Source: Roseiarcus sp963772555 (GTDB lineage Bacteria > Pseudomonadota > Alphaproteobacteria > Rhizobiales > Beijerinckiaceae). Taken from it: DNA of 64,000 nt. Position numbers and translations under genes: made by a program. The notes under the pieces were generated by a model, which saw only the letters and a program-made list of their open reading frames with translations, did no database searches and was not told the origin of the DNA. Positions 9,096-16,614 of this stretch are shown in pieces (the first letter of the stretch is position 1; each line of letters starts with the position of its first letter). The DNA lies in contig CAVYXQ010000029.1 of assembly GCA_963772555.1 (NCBI GenBank), positions 62,001 to 126,000 of the forward strand. Reading direction: 5' to 3'.

Positions 9096-10294
9096 TTTGA
9101 ACCTCCAATCTTGAAGTTATCCGGCAAGTCGCCGACCTTGTCCTTGATGTCCTTCAGCTCGACCTGTTTTGCGTTTGAGGCATTTTTGAAAGCGAAGTCA
9201 TCGGACGCGACATCATTGCCGAATTTCCAGTCGCGGAATTGAATGGTGTATTGGGGGTCGCCGCTCGCCAGCTTGGACGTTATGACAAACCGGCACGGAT
9301 ACGGGCGCTCGCCTTGAGCGATCCAGATCTGCCAGTCGACGTCGTTTTTGCGAAACGCGAGCGAATCGCACTCGACTCCGTTGATCACGCCGCTGCCGAG
9401 ATCCTTCGAATCATAGACGTCCTGCATCAGTTCGTCGTACGAATTGGTCATCAGGAGATCGGCTCCGGGCATCGGCCTGCCGTATTTGTCCTGGAGGGTG
9501 TCGATCAATTGATCGACGGTGCCCGGAGCGTCGACCTGCGTGTAGAGATTGGCGTTCTTTCCAAGGAACGTCAGCGTCTTGCCGTCATAGAGGATCTCGA
9601 AGTCAGCAAACCCGCCGGACCGCGCGACGCGAATCTTGTCGGGTCGGGCGAGCGTTGCAGTTCCCGAGCTTGCAAGGCCCAATTTCTGATCTGTCGGCGT
9701 GACGACTTCGTAAACGGTGTCGAAGCCGACCGACAAGGTTTTCTGCGCCGCCAGGAAGTCTGACATCGCCTTGAGCAACTTCTTCGCTTCGGCCGAGTCG
9801 GTGACCCTGACGAGTTCAACCCTGCGGTTCAGAGCGCGCCCTTCGGGTGTGGCGTTGCTGGTAACGGGCCGCGTCTCTCCAAGACCTGCCGTCACCAGCC
9901 TTTGAGGGTCGACTCCCCGCTTCACGAGGGCCGCCTCGATGGCGAGCGCGCGATCCAACGAAAGGTGAACGTTGTGTTCCGGATCGCCGGTCGCATCGGT
10001 ATGTCCGATGATCCTCAAGTGCCAGTTCGGGAAGTTCTTGAGCGAGGTCGCGATGTCGTCGAGGAGCGATTTCGACTCGGGCTGAATCGTCGCCTTGTCG
10101 CTATCGAAGTGCAGGCCATAAAGCTCGAAGCTCTCCTTCGTCTGGAGCGCCTGCTCCATCGCCTCGCGGCGATAGCTGCGTTCCTGCTCCTCCGCGGTCT
10201 GCGCCCGAACTGGCGCGTTGGCGATGAACAGCAGAGCGACGCTACAGATGAGCCCAAGCGTTCGTATGTTGGGTGATCCTCCGAATGCGACCAT
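9092..10294 (-). CDS. OmpA-like domain fused to DUF2092 protein
   Basis: The 400-residue protein begins MVAFGGSPNIRTLGLICSVA with a signal peptide ending near APVRA. Residues about 45-160 form an OmpA C-terminal domain: ESFELYGLHFDSDKATIQPE, then IIGHTDATGDPEHNVHLSLD, RALAIEAAL and GEGRALNRRVEL-type features (TPEGRALNRRVELV). This domain binds peptidoglycan in known family members. Residues about 180-395 match DUF2092 (FDTVYEVVTPTDQKLGLASS, KIRVARSGGFADFEILYDGK, DLLMTNSYDELMQDVYDSKD). DUF2092 proteins usually occur alone, so the fusion would tether them to the cell wall. The downstream RPLTP gene overlaps its stop. Confidence 0.87.
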   Translation of the reverse strand: MVAFGGSPNIRTLGLICSVALLFIANAPVRAQTAEEQERSYRREAMEQALQTKESFELYGLHFDSDKATIQPESKSLLDDIATSLKNFPNWHLRIIGHTDATGDPEHNVHLSLDRALAIEAALVKRGVDPQRLVTAGLGETRPVTSNATPEGRALNRRVELVRVTDSAEAKKLLKAMSDFLAAQKTLSVGFDTVYEVVTPTDQKLGLASSGTATLARPDKIRVARSGGFADFEILYDGKTLTFLGKNANLYTQVDAPGTVDQLIDTLQDKYGRPMPGADLLMTNSYDELMQDVYDSKDLGSGVINGVECDSLAFRKNDVDWQIWIAQGERPYPCRFVITSKLASGDPQYTIQFRDWKFGNDVASDDFAFKNASNAKQVELKDIKDKVGDLPDNFKIGGSK

Positions 10295-10455
10295 TGTTCT
10301 GCCCTCAAAAATTGGCCGCCGTCGACGCTCAATTGTCTTGACGTAGGCCCTAGCCAGCGGCGAAGCGCCGCCGGCTTCGGCGACTAAGGTCTCGCGCAAA
10401 TCAAATCGGTTGTCGGCTTCGCGCTGAAACCAGCCGGTACACCCGCTGGGCGTTA

Positions 10456-10821
10456 CTAATCGCCGGCGGGGGAGGCAATGAACGCCATCGCGTTCCTGCA
10501 TTGGTCGCTGGTCTCGCCAAGATGCGGCCGCATACAGTCGGAAATGTTGCTATATGTGGCCTGGGGGCAGAGGTGCTGGATGTCCGCTTTGCACTCTGAG
10601 AAGACCCATGCAGCCTTCGATAGCCTTGAAGAGCAGCCTACGGAGAGTTCGCTCATGTGCGCCTCTATGCACGCACGAATGTGTCCCTCGCCGGGCGCGA
10701 TACCCGCACACAGCGCCTTGAGATCGACTGTGCAATCTCGGTCCTCCGCTTGAACCGATGCCGTCGATGCCGTGAGAACCAGCGCCGCGCCGAGCGCCAG
10801 CGCATAAAATGCCGTCTTCAT
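10456..10821 (-). CDS. Cysteine-rich repeat secreted protein, copy B (intact)
   Basis: This 121-residue protein starts MKTAFYALALGAALVLTAST, a signal peptide, behind GGGAGAAG. The mature protein has two cysteine-rich PF00839-like repeats: DCTVDLKALCAGIAPGEGHI with CIEAHMSELSVGC, then FSECKADIQHLCPQATYS with CMRPHLGETSDQC. Eight cysteines in the mature part suggest disulfide bonding in the periplasm or outside the cell. It is the intact paralogue of the frameshifted gene at 324-702, and the genes upstream of both are also paralogous. The 161 bases between it and the OmpA-DUF2092 start hold no other gene. Molecular function is unknown. Confidence 0.82.
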   Translation of the reverse strand: MKTAFYALALGAALVLTASTASVQAEDRDCTVDLKALCAGIAPGEGHIRACIEAHMSELSVGCSSRLSKAAWVFSECKADIQHLCPQATYSNISDCMRPHLGETSDQCRNAMAFIASPAGD

Positions 10822-10861
10822 GTCCGCTTCTCCCTTCAGTTTGATGACATACACCGCTCTC

Positions 10862-11110
10862 GCCTTAATATCTCCCAGTTATATTGGACTTTCTCCACCG
10901 ATTTCGCGTCGTTAAATCCAGTAGGGGTTGGAAGGCGGTTGGCGAAACTGGGCCGCCAAGCCACTGTTCCTGGCCACAAAGAAGCGAGTACACCCGATAC
11001 CTCGCTCGAGTCCGAAAAGGACGTACACCGTGACTTGATCCGCAGCGCCCCCGCAAAGCTTGCAAGGCGCGCGCACCACCGCGTCGAGTGTACAACCGCG
11101 CAGTCAGGCG
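10862..11110 (-). pseudogene. N-truncated, frameshifted paralogue of the hypothetical protein at 720-1157 (copy B)
   Basis: Three short frames on the minus strand match the last 85 residues or so of the protein at 720-1157. They are WCARLASFAGG, then ADQVTVYVLFGLERGIGCTR running on to FFVARNSGLAAQFRQPP, then GFNDAKSVEKVQYNWEIL. The intact copy has WYVRSSHFAG, ANQVTVFVLLGHEKNPNRTR, FFVTRNSNL and VEQYEDNWDLL. The breaks lie in homopolymers, a G5 run (11048-11052 on the plus strand) and a four-base run (10924-10927), and single-base changes there restore one frame. The first 60 residues have no counterpart because a different gene ends at 11130. It precedes the intact cysteine-rich gene, mirroring the copy A order. 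Confidence 0.7.
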
Positions 11111-11129
11111 TTTGACAGCGGACGGACCG

Positions 11130-11435
11130 CTATTGCGCTGGAGGTGTTGCGGCGGGCGCCGTCGCTTCTGGTTTCTCACCTGTTCGTCGCTCGTGGCGTC
11201 GTTCATGGCGTCCGTGGCGTCGCTCATGGCGATGAGCGCGCCGCCCTTGCCGCCGTTGCATTCCGTGTGTCCCGGTTGCCTCAGCGGGCGCGGGCGCGGT
11301 CCCGGCAGCCTCCTGTGCTTCGGCCTCCGACGGCTTCAGCGCGGACGATAGCGTGATGGCTAATGCCGCCCCGAGTCCAAGCAGGGAGAGCGCCTTTCGC
11401 CGCGAGTGCATTTCCGCTCTGATTTCTTGGTTCAT
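11130..11435 (-). CDS. Small basic exported protein with Tat-like signal
   Basis: The 101-residue protein starts MNQEIRAEMHSRRKALSLLG behind AAGGAGA. A twin-arginine SRRKAL followed by GLGAALAITLSSAL and AEA resembles a Tat signal peptide, though the consensus is loose. The mature part is short, Ala/Pro-rich at both ends, and has a His/Arg repeat (RRQGRRAHRHERRHGRHERR). Such a tail could bind metal or nucleic acid, but this is speculation. It is the last of three small minus-strand genes (SH3, membrane protein, this one) that lie together. Base composition is not visibly different from the neighbours. Confidence 0.6.
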   Translation of the reverse strand: MNQEIRAEMHSRRKALSLLGLGAALAITLSSALKPSEAEAQEAAGTAPAPAEATGTHGMQRRQGRRAHRHERRHGRHERRHERRTGEKPEATAPAATPPAQ

Positions 11436-11449
11436 ATCCGGTCTCCTTG

Positions 11450-11668
11450 TCATTCACGATTGATGAACGCGATCGCCTCAATGTCCGAACGGAAAGTCCC
11501 GGCAAACGGTTGCCGACCGGAGACGCAGTCGGACGTCGCCTTGAGATTGGCGCGCCCCTCATCTCTGATCTCGCCTGCACGCGACAATGCGAAAAGTCCG
11601 AGGCTTACGATTGTTGCGCCCGCCAATCCAACGACGAAAGTTCGGTTGAATTGACCGCGCAAGACCAT
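11450..11668 (-). CDS. Small single-pass membrane protein, unknown function
   Basis: The 72-residue protein starts MVLRGQFNRTF behind a good GGGAGG (8-base spacing). It has one N-terminal transmembrane segment, VVGLAGATIVSLGLFAL, about residues 12-28. The remaining 40 residues (RAGEIRDEGRANLKATSDCV and so on) would lie in the periplasm if the basic N-terminus stays inside. It contains a single cysteine and no known domain. It sits 14 bases before the Tat-like gene on the same strand, so the two are probably co-transcribed. Confidence 0.5.
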   Translation of the reverse strand: MVLRGQFNRTFVVGLAGATIVSLGLFALSRAGEIRDEGRANLKATSDCVSGRQPFAGTFRSDIEAIAFINRE

Positions 11669-11777
11669 CGACGCACCTCCCGATTGATGTGGCATCGGAA
11701 CTGTTACTGCCTCCGCTCCTCAGACTGCATCCTCCGGCAGATCTCCGACGCCGCTCGACCACCTCGCCAAACCGGCG

Positions 11778-12113
11778 CTAGGGCGAGTAGTGACGGTGAT
11801 GCGGGTGATGTTCGTGGACGTGAACAACATGGACAAGCGGCGCGACCACGACCGTGACGTGGTGCACGAGATAATCCGAGTGGACGTAACCCGTGTGTCC
11901 TGCCCACCCCATGTAGCACCAGGTATGACCGCAGCTATGTATGTCGATCGCCGCGCCGGCGGGAATCACCGCCTTCACCTTGTGGCTCATGGAGGGGCCC
12001 GCCCTCAAATTGAGGTTTGCAGTTGTGTGGGTGATAGCAGCGTCGGATGGCGCGGAATAGAGCCACAAGCCCAGTGCGCTGCTTACAAGAGCGCTGACGC
12101 GAAGCAATGCCAT
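11778..12113 (-). CDS. SH3-like (bacterial SH3_3) secreted protein with His-rich tail
   Basis: The 111-residue protein starts MALLRVSALVSSALGLWLYS, a signal peptide ending at SDA. A bacterial SH3 domain follows, with the hallmark ANLNLRAGPSMSHKVKAVIP, WCYMGWAGHTGYVHSDYL and two cysteines near the tryptophan. Bacterial SH3 domains often bind cell-wall peptides. The C-terminus is extremely histidine-rich (HVVHVHEHHPHHRHYSP), which suggests metal binding. The start codon follows GAGGGGG. Its promoter must lie in 12114-12340, where two palindromic sites are seen (12256-12296), so it is a likely target of the adjacent NarL-type regulator. Confidence 0.72.
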   Translation of the reverse strand: MALLRVSALVSSALGLWLYSAPSDAAITHTTANLNLRAGPSMSHKVKAVIPAGAAIDIHSCGHTWCYMGWAGHTGYVHSDYLVHHVTVVVAPLVHVVHVHEHHPHHRHYSP

Positions 12114-12255
12114 CGGACCCCCTCCCATCTCGTCAATGCCGCGAACCGCGGTTGAGGCGCCGGCGTGGAGCGACGCGCTTGCGTTCGCCTAGGCAGTCCA
12201 TTTACCGAGGATGGCCCAGCGTTAGCGACGCTACGTAAGAGGCAGCCGCAAGTAA

Positions 12256-12273
12256 CCTCGTAGAACTACGAGG
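12256..12273. promoter_or_regulatory. Palindromic site CCTCGTAGAACTACGAGG, likely NarL-type operator
   Basis: CCTCGTAG-AA-CTACGAGG is an inverted repeat with perfect 8-base arms and a 2-base centre. It lies about 145 bases upstream of the SH3 gene start and 68 bases beyond the 3' end of the NarL-type regulator. A second related site follows six bases later, and a matching one sits at the other end of the two-component locus. Binding by the regulator is inferred from this distribution. Confidence 0.6.
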
Positions 12274-12278
12274 CCACG

Positions 12279-12296
12279 CCCTGAAAAATTACGAGG
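12279..12296. promoter_or_regulatory. Second operator-like site CCCTGAAAAATTACGAGG
   Basis: The right half AATTACGAGG repeats the right half of the site at 12256-12273 with one change. The whole site recurs in inverse orientation at 15304-15321 with 17 of 18 positions identical. The two sites here are spaced 23 bases centre to centre, about two helical turns, which fits cooperative binding of a dimeric LuxR/NarL-type regulator. This is inference from sequence only. Confidence 0.6.
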
Positions 12297-12340
12297 TTGC
12301 GCATGTGGGGAAGCCAAGGCACGCCGCGACGATGGCCATA

Positions 12341-12982
12341 TCAGATCGTCGCGATCCCATGCTTGATGGCGAAGTGAATAAGTTCTGCACTGCTGCGAAG
12401 TCCGTTCATCTCCATCATTTGGTACTTGTGGAATTCGACGGTTCGCGCTGAGATCGCAAGATCAATCGCAATCTCCTTCGCCGAACGCCCCTCCGCAAGC
12501 AATTGCAGAATCTCTCTCTGGCGCGGCGTGAGCGACATCGCGCCTTCGTTTTCGCCGCGTGCGCCGCTCTCGGCTTGCTCGACCACCTGTTTCATCAAGG
12601 AAGGGGTGATGAATGTCTGCCCTTTCAAAGCTGCGTGGATGGCCAGCACCAATTCCTCCGGGGCCGAATGCTTGACCACAAAGCCGGAAGCGCCGGCGTC
12701 CAGTGCGCGGCGCGCGTAGGCCGCGTTCTGATGCATCGTCAGGAATACGACTTTGATGTTCGGGTGGGACTTCCTCAGCCGCGCCAACGCCTCGAACCCG
12801 TTGAGGTTTGGCATGGCGACGTCGGCGACGATCACATCGGGCCGCAGCGTTTCTGCGGCTTCAATCATTGCACGGCCATCCTCAACAATCCCGACGAGGT
12901 CGAACTCATCGGGGAGAAGCGCTTTGAGACCTTCGGCCATCATTCGGTGGTCGTCAGCCAGCAACACGCGTGGACGAGTCAC
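12341..12982 (-). CDS. NarL/FixJ-family response regulator
   Basis: The protein has 213 residues. The GTG at 12982 (MTRPRVLLADDHRMMAEGLK) has a perfect AGGAGG six bases upstream; an ATG at 12997 lies five codons earlier. The receiver domain shows the acidic pair in LLADDH, the phospho-acceptor Asp in VIVADVAMPNLNG, Thr in VVFLTMHQ and Lys in GFVVKHSAPEEL. The C-terminal LuxR-type helix-turn-helix is SLTPRQREILQLLAEGRSAK to ISARTVEFHKYQMMEM. It overlaps the 3' end of the sensor kinase gene by 29 bases, so the pair is co-transcribed and translationally coupled. Likely targets are the palindromic sites at 12256-12296 and 15304-15321. Confidence 0.93.
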   Translation of the reverse strand: MTRPRVLLADDHRMMAEGLKALLPDEFDLVGIVEDGRAMIEAAETLRPDVIVADVAMPNLNGFEALARLRKSHPNIKVVFLTMHQNAAYARRALDAGASGFVVKHSAPEELVLAIHAALKGQTFITPSLMKQVVEQAESGARGENEGAMSLTPRQREILQLLAEGRSAKEIAIDLAISARTVEFHKYQMMEMNGLRSSAELIHFAIKHGIATI

Positions 12983-15143
12983 GGCGCGCCTCCTCATTCA
13001 ATGGCGCCCTAGCCACAATGCTCGTCCCACCGCCAGGCGCACTGTCGATGACGAGTTCGCCGTCGACCAGCGAGAGGCGTTGTCTCATTCCGGCGAGCCC
13101 GAGGCTTGGCCGATCTTGTTTTCGGGTTGGGTCGAAACCAACGCCGTTGTCCTGCACCACAAGTTCGAGTCCGCCGCCGACCGCGCGTAGCTCGACCTCG
13201 ACCGAACTGGCGCTCGAATGGCGCGCGACGTTGCGAAGCGCCTCCTGCGCGACCCTGTACAGACAAAGGGACTGGGCCCAAGTCGGCAGGCCGACGTCGT
13301 CAGCAGCTTTGAAGCTCGTTGGAATACCCTCTACGGCGCCGAACCGCGCGCACTCGGCCTTCAGCGCCTCGATCAATCCGAGGTCTTCCAGAATGGCGGG
13401 ATGCAGCGCGTAGGAGAGCGCGTGCACGTCCTTACTGAGTTGGACCAGGTCGTAACGTATCGATCGCATCGCCTGACCGGCGATCGTGTCGCCCAGTCCC
13501 TTCTCCTTGTGCCCCGCATCAATCGCAAGCAAAGCCAACCGCTGGGTGACGTCATCGTGCAGCGCGTGCGCCAACCGGGCGCGTTCATCCTCGTGAGCGG
13601 TGATCAGGCGTCCGTTCAGGTCGCGGGCTTCGTCTACAGCGCGCCGACGTTCAGTGATATCGATCGATACAGCGCGCAATTGCCTGGGCTCGCCATCCTG
13701 ATCGAATTCAATCCGCCCCCGACTCGTGATCCATCGCACCGTCGAATCCGGCAACCTCACTCGATATTCCGTTTCGTATTCGCCGTCGCCCTCGAGCGCC
13801 CCGCTGACCGCATGGCGTAGCAACGCGCGGTCGTCGGGATGCACGATGTCGATGAATTGATCAAAATGGACGGGAGGCGCCGAGTGCCAGTTTCCGGAGC
13901 TCAAGTCGCTCTCGCTCGCGCGGACCTCGTCACGCGGGATGTCCCAAACCCAGAAGCGTAGCTTGGCCGCGATCGCTGCCAGGCTCATGCCCTCTTCGCT
14001 TATCCGCAGCCGGTCATGCGCACGCCGCAACAGCAAGCGGTTGAGCAGCAGAGCAACGATCAGGATCCCCTGAAGCCCGGAGAAGCCCGCGACCGCAAGG
14101 ATGTACCACCGGTATTGCTCCCACGGGGTCGGCTCCCTGAAGCTGATCGTGCTGTCGGGTGGAAGGTCTGCCTTTCGCACTCCCCATCGCCGCAACTCCC
14201 GCCAGTCAAACTCAGGCGCCCCAAGTTTCTGTGGCGGGGTCTTGAGATCGCCAGGCGACGCTCCCGCAAGGATCTGCGCGGCGACCTCGGCGGTCTTCCG
14301 GCTCAGTGTGTGGACAGAGACGAGAGGCCCCCCGACGATGCCGCCGCCCAGCTGATAATCGTACTGTCCGAATATCGGCGCGTTGGCCACGGCGTGCAGC
14401 CGGGCCAGAACCTCCTCCTGTCTGTGCGGGATGCCTTGCGCGTCGACGACCAAGTCTTCATAGTAAATTACGGACCGCGGCGGCAGCGCCGCGGCGCGCT
14501 TCAGTATGTCTCCGAATGAAAGTTCGTTTAGGAAAACAAAATCGATCCGGTTCTCGAACGGCTGAACTACCTGACGAAGTTCTTTCACCCAAAACTTCTC
14601 GATCGGAGCATCGCCGGTAACGACTGCGACGGTGGTCGTGCCCGGCAACGTCCGTATGATGTTTTCGATCATCGCGCGCTGATCAATCGAAACCGCGACC
14701 ATCGTCTCGTTGGCGGTTAGCGTCGTGTCTTTTATCGCTCTCGCGTCAAGGGCAGCAAAAACAACGGGCGTGGAAGGAAAAAGATCTCGTCTATGGCGCT
14801 GAATGAAGCGCGCCGCGGGACTTACCAGTGTAATGACCAAATCGGGAGGATGGGTGGCGAAGAGGGCTCGCAAATATCCCGCGAACGCTTCGTCCCGCTC
14901 GCCGTCGGGGAAGCGCGCGATCTCTAGCAACACCTCGTAGCGGTCTAGCGGATAAGGCGATTCCTCAGCCAAATCCGTGCGCAGGTAGTCTCCGAAGATA
15001 TCCTCGGCTTGAAAATTCCAGCCGAACGAGTGCAACAATAGCACCCGTTTCGGCTCCACACCCGCCGCGTTCCCTGCGGCGAAAGCCAGGAGGGTAGCTG
15101 CTACACACGCGCTGCGCGCCCATCCCACGCGGATACTCGGCAA
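12954..15143 (-). CDS. Sensor histidine kinase with periplasmic substrate-binding-like sensor, PAS and HisKA_3 domains
   Basis: Of 729 residues, 1-27 are a signal peptide. Residues about 30-325 form a periplasmic domain of ABC_sub_bind type (PKRVLLLHSFGWNFQAEDIF, LVITLVSPAARFIQRHRRDL, TVAVVTGDAPIEKFW). A transmembrane helix follows (WYILAVAGFSGLQGILIVAL, about 345-365), then a PAS_3 domain (about 385-490, ending VSIDITERRRA). The HisKA_3 dimerisation helix carries the phospho-acceptor His in ERARLAHALHDDVTQRLALL, and the ATPase domain shows VAQEALRNVARH and VVQDNGVGFDP. The kinase senses a periplasmic ligand that cannot be named and should phosphorylate the regulator encoded directly downstream. 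Confidence 0.92.
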   Translation of the reverse strand: MPSIRVGWARSACVAATLLAFAAGNAAGVEPKRVLLLHSFGWNFQAEDIFGDYLRTDLAEESPYPLDRYEVLLEIARFPDGERDEAFAGYLRALFATHPPDLVITLVSPAARFIQRHRRDLFPSTPVVFAALDARAIKDTTLTANETMVAVSIDQRAMIENIIRTLPGTTTVAVVTGDAPIEKFWVKELRQVVQPFENRIDFVFLNELSFGDILKRAAALPPRSVIYYEDLVVDAQGIPHRQEEVLARLHAVANAPIFGQYDYQLGGGIVGGPLVSVHTLSRKTAEVAAQILAGASPGDLKTPPQKLGAPEFDWRELRRWGVRKADLPPDSTISFREPTPWEQYRWYILAVAGFSGLQGILIVALLLNRLLLRRAHDRLRISEEGMSLAAIAAKLRFWVWDIPRDEVRASESDLSSGNWHSAPPVHFDQFIDIVHPDDRALLRHAVSGALEGDGEYETEYRVRLPDSTVRWITSRGRIEFDQDGEPRQLRAVSIDITERRRAVDEARDLNGRLITAHEDERARLAHALHDDVTQRLALLAIDAGHKEKGLGDTIAGQAMRSIRYDLVQLSKDVHALSYALHPAILEDLGLIEALKAECARFGAVEGIPTSFKAADDVGLPTWAQSLCLYRVAQEALRNVARHSSASSVEVELRAVGGGLELVVQDNGVGFDPTRKQDRPSLGLAGMRQRLSLVDGELVIDSAPGGGTSIVARAPLNEEARRDSSTRVAG

Positions 15144-15303
15144 TCAACAAACTTCGTCCCTAACCACCGGGACGTATCAGCGGACCACTACGCAAGAACT
15201 TGGCGCTGTTGTCAAGCAACGTGAATTGGGGATGAGTCGCCAAAGGGCGTCGCAACAAAGACACGTTTATCGGCCCGGCGGCTACAACTTCTCGATTGGC
15301 GCG

Positions 15304-15321
15304 CCTCGTAATTTTTCAGGC
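15304..15321. promoter_or_regulatory. Operator-like site CCTCGTAATTTTTCAGGC upstream of the lone receiver gene
   Basis: Read on the minus strand this site matches the one at 12279-12296 in 17 of 18 positions. It lies in the divergent intergenic region between the sensor kinase (start 15143) and the plus-strand receiver gene (start about 15422). A weaker half-site, CTTCGAGG, follows at 15337-15344, again about two helical turns away. Both promoters of the divergent pair could be controlled from here, which would make the two-component system autoregulated. Confidence 0.6.
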
Positions 15322-15421
15322 CGAGAGCTAGTAAATCTTCGAGGTCATGCTGACGCATTCCGGGTCCAAGGTTCGCTTTGAAAGTCAGGACGCCCTCGGT
15401 CGGCGAACGCGAAATGAAGAG

Positions 15422-15805
15422 ATGCCTGCAAAAGAGAGAGGTTGCGCGCTTTTGGCAGATCGGCATCTTGGCTTGGCGGAAGGCGTGCGCGGCCTGCTTG
15501 AGACAGAGTTCGAGGCGGTTGTGGCGGTGGGGGATGAAGTTTCGCTGTTCGAGAGCGCGCGTCAGCTCCACGTCGCTCTGGCGGTGGTTGATCTCTCGCT
15601 ACGGCGCGGAGATGGGCTGGGGTTAATTCGCCGAATCCGGAGCGATTTCCCGGAGCTGAAGCTGATCGCTCTCAGCATCCACGAGGAAAAGAATGCGAAA
15701 TTCGCAGCGATTGAAGCGGGAGCCAATGGATTTGTCCTCAAGCGGTCGATCGCAACGGATCTGCTCCCGACCATCGACGCCGTGCTTGCGGGGAGCGCCA
15801 CGTGA
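15422..15805 (+). CDS. Stand-alone receiver-domain response regulator
   Basis: The 127-residue protein is a single receiver domain. It shows MPAKERGCALLADRHLGLAE at the N-terminus (LLADRH in place of the usual two acidic residues), the phospho-acceptor Asp in LAVVDLSLRRGDGLGLI, Ser in LIALSIHEE and Lys in NGFVLKRSIATDL. No output domain follows; it stops at LAGSAT. The sequence resembles the receiver half of the NarL-type regulator at 12341. A start at 15347 is possible but would place the operator-like half-site at the start codon, so the ATG at 15422 is preferred. It is transcribed divergently from the sensor kinase and may act as a phosphate sink, or it is a remnant of a regulator that lost its DNA-binding domain. 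Confidence 0.78.
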   Translation: MPAKERGCALLADRHLGLAEGVRGLLETEFEAVVAVGDEVSLFESARQLHVALAVVDLSLRRGDGLGLIRRIRSDFPELKLIALSIHEEKNAKFAAIEAGANGFVLKRSIATDLLPTIDAVLAGSAT

Positions 15806-15903
15806 TATTTTCTCGTCAAGCAGCGACCACGCACCCTGCCGCTGACGCAGATCAATGCGTGTTCCGTCTCGATTCGAGATCAATTCGAAGGAGGGTTAGA
15901 GCC

Positions 15904-16509
15904 ATGAGTTGGAAACGCCATTTCAAAAACGCGCTGTTTGCGCTCGCGCTCGCAAGCCTCATCGCGCCGCAGGCCGAAGCGATTGAGATCTTCACCGGAG
16001 CGAACCCCGCGACCCACGTCAACGACGACCTCTTCACGCAAGTCAGGGGCGGGCGAGGCGGAGGCGGAATGCGTCACCACGGCGGAGGCGGGATGCATCG
16101 CGGCGGCGGCGGAATGCATCGCGGCGGCGGCATGCACGGCGGGATGCATCGCGGCGGCGGATATGGCGGCGTGCACAGGCCAGGCGGCGCATATGGCGGC
16201 GCACGCAGGCCGGGCGGAGCATACGCCGGCAACGTCAATCGCAACGTCAACAGGAACGTCAATCGCAACGTCAATCGGGCTGCATACGGCCATCGCGGCG
16301 GATATGGCTATCGTGGCGGCGCGGTCTGGGCCGGTCGTCCCGGCTGGTACCGCTGGCCGGCTGGCGGCGCCATCGCGGCTGGCGCGGCGCTCGGCTTCGT
16401 CTCCGCGGCGAGCGCGGCGGCCTGGGCCGGCTCGCCGCCCTCTTCGGGTCTCTGCTGGTACTACACCGACGCCAGCCAACATCAGGGCTTCTGGGATTCC
16501 TGTCCGTAA
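15904..16509 (+). CDS. Glycine-rich secreted repeat protein
   Basis: The 201-residue protein starts MSWKRHFKNALFALALASLI (signal peptide, AEA cleavage) behind AGGAGGG. After a short acidic stretch it has repeats of GGGMHRGGG (about residues 50-80), RPGGAYGGA (about 95-110) and NVNR (four copies, about 112-126). A Gly/Ala hydrophobic segment (WPAGGAIAAGAALGFVSAAS) and a conserved-looking tail CWYYTDASQHQGFWDSCP follow. The two tail cysteines may form a disulfide. Proteins with this tail are frequent in Hyphomicrobiales and have no known role. The repetitive DNA at 16050-16290 encodes these repeats and is not a separate element. Confidence 0.78.
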   Translation: MSWKRHFKNALFALALASLIAPQAEAIEIFTGANPATHVNDDLFTQVRGGRGGGGMRHHGGGGMHRGGGGMHRGGGMHGGMHRGGGYGGVHRPGGAYGGARRPGGAYAGNVNRNVNRNVNRNVNRAAYGHRGGYGYRGGAVWAGRPGWYRWPAGGAIAAGAALGFVSAASAAAWAGSPPSSGLCWYYTDASQHQGFWDSCP

Positions 16510-16614
16510 GGGGCGCTCCAGCAAGGTCCGGGAACTCCGGCGGCGCGAAAAGGAGTTGGGGCAGTCAGGCTTCGACGTAAAATTGCGCCTCCGGGGTGAC
16601 TCGCGTCATCCACG

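Noticed and set aside
16050..16290. Short-period DNA repeats resembling a minisatellite or CRISPR
   Set aside because: They encode GGGMHRGGG and NVNR repeats of a secreted protein in one frame; spacers and palindromic repeats are absent.
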